Assembly (NCBI GenBank): GCA_041158045.1
Contig: JBEBCD010000081.1
Span: 1-7,614 of the forward strand
Source: CAXRBC01 sp041158045
GTDB taxonomy: Bacteria; Actinomycetota; Acidimicrobiia; Acidimicrobiales; Ilumatobacteraceae
Direction: 5' to 3'
DNA: 7,614 nt
The notes beneath the pieces were generated by a model. The model searched no databases, was not told the DNA's origin, and saw only the letters and a program-made list of their open reading frames with translations. A program made the position numbers and the translations under genes. This document shows, in pieces, positions 1 to 5,589 of the stretch (positions within the stretch are counted from its first letter, which is position 1; every line of letters starts with the position of its first letter).

Positions 1-1509
1 ACGGGCCGCGCGGCGCGCAGCTGGGACGCCTTCGACGCGATGCTCCGCACGATGCGCGGCATGCGGCCGGACGAGACGATGCTCGTGCAGTCCGGCAAGC
101 CGGTCGGCGTGTTCCGCACGCACGAGTGGGCGCCGCGCGTGCTCCTCGCCAACTCCAACCTCGTGGGCGACTGGGCCTCGTGGGAGGAGTTCCGCCGCCT
201 CGAGGCAGCGGGGCTCACGATGTACGGCCAGATGACGGCGGGCTCGTGGATCTACATCGGCACGCAGGGCATCCTCCAGGGCACCTACGAGTGCTTCGCC
301 GAGATCGCGCGGCGCAAGTACGGCGGCACCCTCGCGGGCACCATCACGCTCACCGCCGGCCTCGGCGGCATGGGCGGCGCGCAGCCACTCGCCGTCACGA
401 TGAACGACGGCGTCGCGCTCTGCGTGGACGTCGACGCATGGCGCGTGCGCCGGCGCGTCGAGACGCGCTACCTCGACGAGGTCGCGGACGACCTCGACGA
501 CGCGGTCGCCCGCTGCGATCGGGCGAAGCGCGAGCGCCGCCGCCTCTCGGTGGGCGTCGTGGCCAACGCCGCCGACGTGTTCCCGCGCCTGCTCGCCATG
601 GGTTTCGCCGCCGACATCGTCACCGACCAGACGAGCGCCCACGACCCGATGAGCTACGTCCCCAACGACATGACCCTCGAGGCCGCCGAGCGCCTCCGCG
701 CGAGCGACCCCGAGCACTTCGTCGCCCGCTCGCGCGCCGCGATGGCGGCCCACTGCGCGGCGATGGTCGGCTTCCAGGACGCCGGTGCCGAGGTCTTCGA
801 CTACGGCAACTCGCTGCGCCGCGAGGCGCAGCTCGGCGGCTACGACCGCGCCTTCGACTACCCCGGCTTCCTGCCCGCGTACATCCGTCCGCTCTTCTGC
901 GAGGGCAAGGGCCCGTTCCGCTGGGTGGCGCTCTCGGGCGACCCCGCCGACATCGCCGCCACGGACCGCGCGGTGCTCGAGGAGTTCCCCGGCGACGAGT
1001 CGCTCGCGCGTTGGATCCGCCTCGCGTCGGAGCGCGTCGCCTTCCAGGGCCTCCCCGCGCGCATCTGCTGGCTCGGCTACGGCGAGCGCCACCGGCTCGG
1101 CCTGCGGTTCAACGAGATGGTCCGCCGCGGCGAGGTCTCCGCGCCGATCGTGATCGGGCGCGACCACCTCGACTCGGGCTCCGTGGCGTCGCCGTACCGG
1201 GAGACCGAGGCGATGCTCGACGGCTCCGACGCCATCGCCGACTGGCCGCTGCTCAACGCGCTGGTCAACACGGCGAGCGGGGCCACCTGGGTCTCGATCC
1301 ACCACGGCGGCGGCGTGGGCATCGGCCGCAGCATCCACGCGGGCATGGTCTGCCTCGCCGACGGCACCGACCTCGCGGCGGAGAAGCTCTCTCGCGTCCT
1401 GCGCACCGACCCGGGCATGGGCGTCATCCGCCACGCCGACGCGGGCTACGACCGCGCGATCGAGGTCGCGCGCGAGCGCGACGTGCGCCTCCCGATGCGC
1501 GAGGGCTGA
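1..1509 (+). CDS. hutU: Urocanate hydratase (urocanase), 5'-truncated by window edge
   Basis: Second step of histidine breakdown: hydrates urocanate to 4-imidazolone-5-propanoate in the cytoplasm, using tightly bound NAD+ as an electrophile. The frame is open from base 1 (TGRAARSWDAFDA before the first Met at 40) and ends at TGA 1507-1509, giving 502 codons. Urocanases run to about 555 residues, so roughly 55 N-terminal residues lie outside the window. Visible family motifs are QSGKPVGVFRTHEWAPR, MYGQMTAGSWIYIGTQGI, the Gly-rich GLGGMGGAQ (window codons 120-128), DQTSAHDP (from codon 209), ICWLGYG, IGRDHLDSGSVASP and HHGGGVGIGR (from codon 434). The Cys of ICWLGYG is codon 356; adding about 54 missing residues places it at the active-site Cys410 of Pseudomonas putida urocanase. 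The C-terminus looks complete. It is followed 13 nt later by hutF on the same strand. Identification is essentially certain; the start and upstream promoter cannot be seen. Confidence 0.98.
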   Translation, partial: TGRAARSWDAFDAMLRTMRGMRPDETMLVQSGKPVGVFRTHEWAPRVLLANSNLVGDWASWEEFRRLEAAGLTMYGQMTAGSWIYIGTQGILQGTYECFAEIARRKYGGTLAGTITLTAGLGGMGGAQPLAVTMNDGVALCVDVDAWRVRRRVETRYLDEVADDLDDAVARCDRAKRERRRLSVGVVANAADVFPRLLAMGFAADIVTDQTSAHDPMSYVPNDMTLEAAERLRASDPEHFVARSRAAMAAHCAAMVGFQDAGAEVFDYGNSLRREAQLGGYDRAFDYPGFLPAYIRPLFCEGKGPFRWVALSGDPADIAATDRAVLEEFPGDESLARWIRLASERVAFQGLPARICWLGYGERHRLGLRFNEMVRRGEVSAPIVIGRDHLDSGSVASPYRETEAMLDGSDAIADWPLLNALVNTASGATWVSIHHGGGVGIGRSIHAGMVCLADGTDLAAEKLSRVLRTDPGMGVIRHADAGYDRAIEVARERDVRLPMREG

Positions 1510-1522
1510 GGCCCGGACTCCC

Positions 1523-2896
1523 GTGTCCGCCCGCGCCGCGCACGGCGACCCCACCGCCGACGTCGCGCTCCACGCCGCGCACGCCTGGCTCGGCGGCGAG
1601 TCCGCGGCGCGCGACGTGCGCGTCGTGGTGCGCGACGGGCTCGTCGCCTCGGTCGAGCACGGCGTCCCCGCGGCGGCCGGCGACGAGCGCGTCGCGGGCG
1701 TGCTGCTCCCCGGCTTCGTCAACGCCCACAGCCACGCCTTCCACCGCGCACTGCGCGGACGCACGCACGCCGGCGCCGGCGACTTCTGGGCGTGGCGCGA
1801 CCTCATGTACCGCGTCGCGGCGTCCCTCACCCCCGAGGGCTACGAGGCGCTCGCGACCGCCGTCTACGGCGAGATGGCGCTCGCCGGCTTCACGACGGTC
1901 GGCGAGTTCCACTACGTGCACCACCGGCCCGACGGCGGTCCCTACGACGACCCGCACGCCATGTCGCGCGCGCTCGTGCGCGCGGCCCGTGCGGCGGGCG
2001 TGCGCCTCGTGCTGCTCGACGTCGGGTACCTCCACGCCTCCATCACCGACGCCGACGTGCGCCCCGAGCAGCGCCGCTTCCGCGACGCCTCGGTCGACGC
2101 CTGGCTCGACCGGGTCGCGGCCTTCCGCGCCGCCGAGCCGGACGTCCGCACGGGCCTCGCGCCGCACAGCGTGCGCGCCGTGCACCCCGGCGAGCTCGCC
2201 CGCGTCGCCGCCCGCCGCGCCGAGCTCGGGTCGCCCGTCGTGCACGTGCACGTCTCCGAGCAGCCCGCGGAAAACGAGGCGGCCCTCGCCGCGACCGGCC
2301 GCACGCCCACCCGCCTCCTCGCCGACGCGGGGCTCCTCGGGCCGTTCGCCACCGCGGTGCACGCCACGCACCTCTCCGACGAGGACGTCGCGCTGCTCGG
2401 TGCGAGCGCCAGCCACGCCTGCATCTGTCCGACGACCGAGCGCGACCTCGCCGACGGCATCGGCCCGACCGCGCGACTGCGCGACGCCGGCGCGGTGCTC
2501 TCGCTCGGCACGGACAGCCACGCGGTGATCGATCCCTTCGAGGAGGCCCGCGCGGTCGAGGCGCACCAGCGCGTCGCGACGCTGCGCCGCGGCGTGCACC
2601 CGAGCGGAGAGCTGCTCGCGGCCGCCACCACGGGCGGCGCGGCGTCGCTCGGGCTCCCGCCGCACGCCATCGCACCGGGCGCGCCGGCCGACCTCGTCGC
2701 GATCTCGCTCGACTCGGTGCGCCTCGCGACGTTCGACCCGGGCGCCGCCGCCGCGCACCTCGTGCACGCCGCCGGCGCCGCCGACGTGTGCGACACGTGG
2801 GTCGGCGGCGTGCGGGTCGTGCGCGGCGGCGCGCACGTCGCGCTCGGCGACGTCGCGGGCGCCCTGCGCCGCGCCGTCGAGGCGCAACTACGCTGA
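1523..2896 (+). CDS. hutF: Formimidoylglutamate deiminase
   Basis: Amidohydrolase-superfamily enzyme that hydrolyses N-formimino-L-glutamate to N-formyl-L-glutamate and ammonia, the first half of the two-step hut branch. It has 457 residues, normal for HutF. The N-terminal half shows the metal-binding NAHSHAFHRALRGRTH (H69, H71). Next come the HutF-typical FWAWRDLMY (88-96), GEFHYVHH (127-134) and APHSVRAV (213-220). Further metal or active-site motifs are HVHVSEQ (H241, H243), HATHL (H280, H283), CPTTERDLADG (302-312) and LGTDSH with the catalytic Asp D331. FWAWRDLMY and the deiminase-like SEQ separate it from HutI and from generic guanine/cytosine deaminases. The GTG start at 1523 lies 13 nt after the hutU stop and gives the expected N-terminus; no clear Shine-Dalgarno is visible. 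The gene ends with CAA-CTA, unusual codons in this GC-rich setting, which overlap a possible -10 element for the next gene. HutF implies that an N-formylglutamate deformylase must exist somewhere in the cell. Confidence 0.96.
   Translation: MSARAAHGDPTADVALHAAHAWLGGESAARDVRVVVRDGLVASVEHGVPAAAGDERVAGVLLPGFVNAHSHAFHRALRGRTHAGAGDFWAWRDLMYRVAASLTPEGYEALATAVYGEMALAGFTTVGEFHYVHHRPDGGPYDDPHAMSRALVRAARAAGVRLVLLDVGYLHASITDADVRPEQRRFRDASVDAWLDRVAAFRAAEPDVRTGLAPHSVRAVHPGELARVAARRAELGSPVVHVHVSEQPAENEAALAATGRTPTRLLADAGLLGPFATAVHATHLSDEDVALLGASASHACICPTTERDLADGIGPTARLRDAGAVLSLGTDSHAVIDPFEEARAVEAHQRVATLRRGVHPSGELLAAATTGGAASLGLPPHAIAPGAPADLVAISLDSVRLATFDPGAAAAHLVHAAGAADVCDTWVGGVRVVRGGAHVALGDVAGALRRAVEAQLR
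2889..2894 (+). promoter_or_regulatory. Candidate -10 element for near-leaderless transcription of the deformylase gene
   Basis: TACGCT fits the actinobacterial TAnnnT -10 pattern. It lies nine bases before the ATG at 2904, which would put a transcription start near 2901 with a leader of about 3 nt. It overlaps the last codons of hutF, where the A/T bases come from the unusual codon CTA. No convincing -35 hexamer is seen, and no Shine-Dalgarno precedes the ATG. Many actinobacterial leaderless genes look like this, but a chance match is possible. Confidence 0.35.
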
Positions 2897-2903
2897 GCGC
2901 ACC

Positions 2904-3479
2904 ATGGCCGTCCTCCCCATCGCCACCATCGGACACCCGGAGTTGCGCATCCGCGCCGCCGAGGTCGACCCCTCGGAGCTCGCGACCCCCGAGGTGCAGG
3001 GCTTCATCGACGACCTCGTCGAGACGATGCGCGCCGCCAACGGCGCGGGTCTCGCCGCCACCCAGGTGCTGCGCCACCAGCGCATCTGCGCCGTCGAGGT
3101 CAACAAGAACCCCCGCTACCCGTACAAGCCGCAGGTCCCGCTCACGATCCTCGTCAACCCCGTACTCACCCCGCTCGACGACGACATGTTCGAGAACAAC
3201 GAGGGCTGCCTCTCCGTGCCCGGCTTCCGCGGCAACGTGATGCGCCACACCTCCATCCGCGTCCGCGCGCTCGATCGGCACGGCGCACCGATCGATGGGG
3301 TCATCCGAGGCATGACGGCGTGCACGTACCAGCACGAGGTCGACCACCTCGACGGGATGCTCTTCCCCGACCGCGTCACCGACCCGCGCACCTTCACGAC
3401 CTGGGACTCCTTCGACAAGTTCCACCACCACGACTTCGTGATCCGGGTCAAGGAACTCGTCGCGCGGTTCGGCTCGTAG
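2904..3479 (+). CDS. def: Peptide-deformylase-family metalloenzyme in hut operon; candidate N-formylglutamate deformylase
   Basis: Member of the polypeptide deformylase family, metal hydrolases that remove formyl groups from alpha-amines. It has 191 residues, slightly longer than typical (about 165-190). All three family motifs are intact: GAGLAATQ (47-54), EGCLS (100-104) and QHEVDHLDG (143-151). Expected metal ligands are C102, H144 and H148, with E145 the general base. R109 sits at the offset of E. coli Arg97. An extra C-terminal tail contains DPRTFTTWDSFDKFH (160-174). Aligning motifs with E. coli PDF, methionine-pocket positions Ile44, Ile86, Leu125, Ile128 and Cys129 become A48, N98, M137, C140 and T141, and Glu42 becomes N46. 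The ATG lies 7 nt after the hutF stop, and the stop overlaps the hutI GTG. Sitting between HutF, whose product is N-formylglutamate, and HutI, with no HutG in the window, it may supply the last hut step. That role is inference. The alternative is an ordinary second PDF that deformylates nascent proteins. Family assignment is certain; substrate is not. Confidence 0.93.
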   Translation: MAVLPIATIGHPELRIRAAEVDPSELATPEVQGFIDDLVETMRAANGAGLAATQVLRHQRICAVEVNKNPRYPYKPQVPLTILVNPVLTPLDDDMFENNEGCLSVPGFRGNVMRHTSIRVRALDRHGAPIDGVIRGMTACTYQHEVDHLDGMLFPDRVTDPRTFTTWDSFDKFHHHDFVIRVKELVARFGS

Positions 3480-4663
3480 TGCTCGCGCTCGCGGGCATCG
3501 GCGAGCTCGTCACCAACGACCCCGCCCGGGAGGCGGGCCCCCTCGGCGTCGTGCGCGACGCGGCGATCCTGGTCGGCGACGACGGCCTCGTCGCCTGGGT
3601 CGGCGAGCGCGGCGCGCTCCCCGACGGCCACGCCGGGCGGCTCGTCGACCTCGGCGGACGCGCCGTGATCCCCGGCTTCGTCGACAGCCACACCCACCTC
3701 GTCTTCGCCGGTGACCGCGCACCCGAGTTCGCCGCGCGCATGGCGGGCCGCCGCTACGAGGCGGGCGGCATCCGCACCACGGTCGCCGCCACGCGCGCCG
3801 CCACCGACGACGTGCTGGGGGACAATGCGCGGCGCCTCGCGCGCGAGGCGCTCGCGTCGGGCACCACGACGCTCGAGGTGAAGTCCGGCTACGGCCTGAC
3901 CGTGCCGGACGAGGCCCGCAGCGTCCGGATCGCACGTGCGGTGACGCCCGAGTCCACGTACCTCGGCGCCCACGTCGTGCCCGCGGGGACCGACCCCGAC
4001 GAGTACGTCCGCCTCGTCTGCGGCGAGATGCTCGCTGCCTGCGCACCGCACGCGCGGTGGGTCGATGCGTTCTGCGACCGCGGGGCGTTCGACGCCGACC
4101 AGGCCCGCGAGATCCTCGGGGCCGGCTCGCGCGCCGGCCTCGTCCCCCGCATCCACGCGTGCCAGCTGGAGCCCGGCCGCGGCATCGCGCTCGGCGTCGA
4201 GCTCGGGGCCGCGTCGTGCGACCACTGCACGCACGCCACCGACGCCGACCTCGAGGCGCTCGCGGGCACCGGGGGACGGACCGTCGCGACGCTGCTGCCC
4301 ACCGCGGAGCTGTGCACGCGCACGCCGTTCCCGAACGCGCGGCGCTTCCTCGACGCGGGGGTCACGGTCGCGCTCGCCTCCGACTGCAACCCCGGCTCGT
4401 CGTACACGACGTCGATGCCGCTCGTCGTCGCGCTCGCAGTCGCGGCGATGGGCATGACGTGCGAGGAGGCGCTCTGGTCCGCGACCGCGGGCGGAGCCGC
4501 GGCGCTGCGCCGCGACGACGTCGGCGCGCTGCGACCCGGGTCACGCGCGGATCTCGTCGTGCTGGACGCACCGTCGTACGTGCACGTCGCGTACCGTCCC
4601 GGGGTCGCGCTCGTGCGCGCCGTCGTGCGGCAGGGTCGCGTCGAGGTCGGCACCCTGTCCTAG
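3479..4663 (+). CDS. hutI: Imidazolonepropionase
   Basis: Third hut step: opens the imidazolone ring of 4-imidazolone-5-propanoate to give N-formimino-L-glutamate. It is a cytoplasmic amidohydrolase-superfamily enzyme of 394 residues (family about 400). Motifs in order are DSHTHLVFAGDR (metal ligands H71, H73), GRRYEAGGIRTTVAATR (90-106), TTLEVKSGYGL (130-140), LGAHVVP (162-168), DAFCDRGAF (196-204), HACQL (H226, metal), DHCTH (H249) and ASDCNPGSSYTTSMP (D302, metal). Judging by spacing, H226, H249 and D302 match H249, H272 and D324 of Bacillus subtilis HutI, and Q229 replaces its E252. The sequence style matches actinobacterial HutI as I recall it. The frame is open upstream, but the GTG at 3479 is chosen because it overlaps the deformylase TAG by one base and gives the right N-terminus (LAGIGELVTNDP). 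Translation is probably coupled to the upstream gene. It ends 11 nt before the desaturase gene. Confidence 0.97.
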   Translation: MLALAGIGELVTNDPAREAGPLGVVRDAAILVGDDGLVAWVGERGALPDGHAGRLVDLGGRAVIPGFVDSHTHLVFAGDRAPEFAARMAGRRYEAGGIRTTVAATRAATDDVLGDNARRLAREALASGTTTLEVKSGYGLTVPDEARSVRIARAVTPESTYLGAHVVPAGTDPDEYVRLVCGEMLAACAPHARWVDAFCDRGAFDADQAREILGAGSRAGLVPRIHACQLEPGRGIALGVELGAASCDHCTHATDADLEALAGTGGRTVATLLPTAELCTRTPFPNARRFLDAGVTVALASDCNPGSSYTTSMPLVVALAVAAMGMTCEEALWSATAGGAAALRRDDVGALRPGSRADLVVLDAPSYVHVAYRPGVALVRAVVRQGRVEVGTLS

Positions 4664-4666
4664 GCT
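4661..4666 (+). promoter_or_regulatory. Candidate -10 element for leaderless transcription of the desaturase gene
   Basis: TAGGCT matches the TAnnnT -10 pattern and lies eight bases before the ATG at 4675, so transcription would start at or within about two bases of the start codon. The TAG is also the hutI stop codon, so part of the match is constrained by coding. No clear -35 and no Shine-Dalgarno are visible. It resembles the arrangement before the deformylase gene and is absent before hutF, hutI and hutH. Confidence 0.4.
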
Positions 4667-4674
4667 GTTGCCCG

Positions 4675-5589
4675 ATGTCGACGCTCGCGGTGCGTGGGGA
4701 CTGGCGCACGATCGTGCTCGCCGTCGTGATCCACGCGGGCTGGCTCGCGGTGCTGTTCACCCACGGGGCGCTGCCGTGGTGGGCGACCGTCGCGCTGCTC
4801 GCCGTGTTCGGCGCCTGGCACCTCAGCCTCGTCCACGAGCTCGTACACGGGCACCCGTTCCGCCGGCGCGGCGCCAACGAGCTGCTCGGCGCCCTGCCGC
4901 TCACGCTGTGGGTGCCCTACAAGTCGTTCGAGTACTACCACCTCGCCCACCACGACACGACCCTCACCCACCCGGTCGACGACCCCGAGTCGTACTACGC
5001 GCTCCCCGAGCGGTGGGCGGCGATGGGTCCGGTCCGCCGCGCGATCCACTGGGCCAACCGCACGGCCGCCTTCCGCCTCACCGTCTGGGCGGTGGTGAGC
5101 ACGATCCAGTTCGCGCTCGCCGACGCCTGGCGCGCCGTGCGCGGCGTGCCCGGCTTCCGCCGCGCATGGCTCGCCCACCTCGCCGGCATCGCGGTGGTGA
5201 TCCACGTCGTGGTGCGCATGGCGGGCGTCCCGGTCTGGCAGTACCTGCTGGGCGGGGTGTTCGTCGCCCGCGCGATCAACATGGTGCGATCCTTCGCCGA
5301 GCACGTCTCGCTCGCCGACGGCTCCACCCGCACCGCCCAGATCCGCGCCGGCCGCGTGATGTCACTGCTCATGCTGCACAACAACCTGCACGTCGCCCAC
5401 CACGACGCCCCCGGCACGCCCTGGTACGCGGTGCCGGCGCACGCGGCCCGCATCGGCGCCGACGAGATCGCCGCCCGTGGAGGCGGCCTCTACCGCGGCG
5501 GCTACGCCGAGGTCTTCCGGCGTTTCCTGCTCCGCCCGTTCGACCAGCCCGTCTACGCGGCGGGCACGCCGATCACGCCGCGGTCGTGA
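4675..5589 (+). CDS. Membrane fatty-acid-desaturase-family (di-iron) oxygenase
   Basis: Integral membrane protein of 304 residues with the histidine-box di-iron site of the desaturase/hydroxylase superfamily. Box 1 is HELVHGH (H54, H58, H60), box 2 is HLAHH (H89, H92, H93) and box 3 is HNNLHVAHH (H235, H239, H242, H243); an extra histidine, H210, lies in AEHVSL. Hydrophobic segments fall near 12-30, 35-53, 134-150, 166-184 and 188-203, so the His boxes should face the cytoplasm. The short length, HNNLH-type third box and PWYAVPA tail resemble a family whose members include fatty-acid desaturases and small-molecule hydroxylases such as rhizopine-catabolism MocD. The substrate cannot be read from sequence. 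The ATG at 4675 is preferred: the open frame extends upstream but overlaps hutI, and TAGGCT lies eight bases before the ATG. The stop TGA overlaps the hutH GTG. It is not a known hut enzyme, so it is either an unrelated lipid gene caught in the operon or an oxygenase acting on a histidine-related compound. Confidence 0.88.
   Translation: MSTLAVRGDWRTIVLAVVIHAGWLAVLFTHGALPWWATVALLAVFGAWHLSLVHELVHGHPFRRRGANELLGALPLTLWVPYKSFEYYHLAHHDTTLTHPVDDPESYYALPERWAAMGPVRRAIHWANRTAAFRLTVWAVVSTIQFALADAWRAVRGVPGFRRAWLAHLAGIAVVIHVVVRMAGVPVWQYLLGGVFVARAINMVRSFAEHVSLADGSTRTAQIRAGRVMSLLMLHNNLHVAHHDAPGTPWYAVPAHAARIGADEIAARGGGLYRGGYAEVFRRFLLRPFDQPVYAAGTPITPRS

Noticed and set aside
126..2528. An 800-codon open frame on the + strand running across hutU and hutF
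   Set aside because: It is out of frame with two unmistakable enzymes and its product is an Arg/Pro/Ala low-complexity string, typical of a shadow frame in GC-rich DNA.
1424..2887. A 487-codon antisense frame opposite hutF, and a similar 559-codon one (5553-7232) opposite hutH
   Set aside because: Composition is Arg/Gly/Ala/Val/Glu-rich with no recognisable motif, and the sense strand has full-length family members. Both are shadows.
3320..3478. Upstream extension of HutI inside the deformylase gene
   Set aside because: The extension reads as Arg/Pro-rich shadow sequence; the GTG at 3479 gives the family-length N-terminus and a typical operon overlap.
4057..4674. Upstream extension of the desaturase frame inside hutI
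   Set aside because: It overlaps the conserved C-terminal half of HutI and has shadow composition; the ATG at 4675 begins a normal-length membrane protein.
4668..5585. Very long N-terminal extension of HutH through the desaturase gene
   Set aside because: It would make an 814-residue protein with a meaningless N-terminal third; the GTG at 5586 gives a standard 508-residue histidase.
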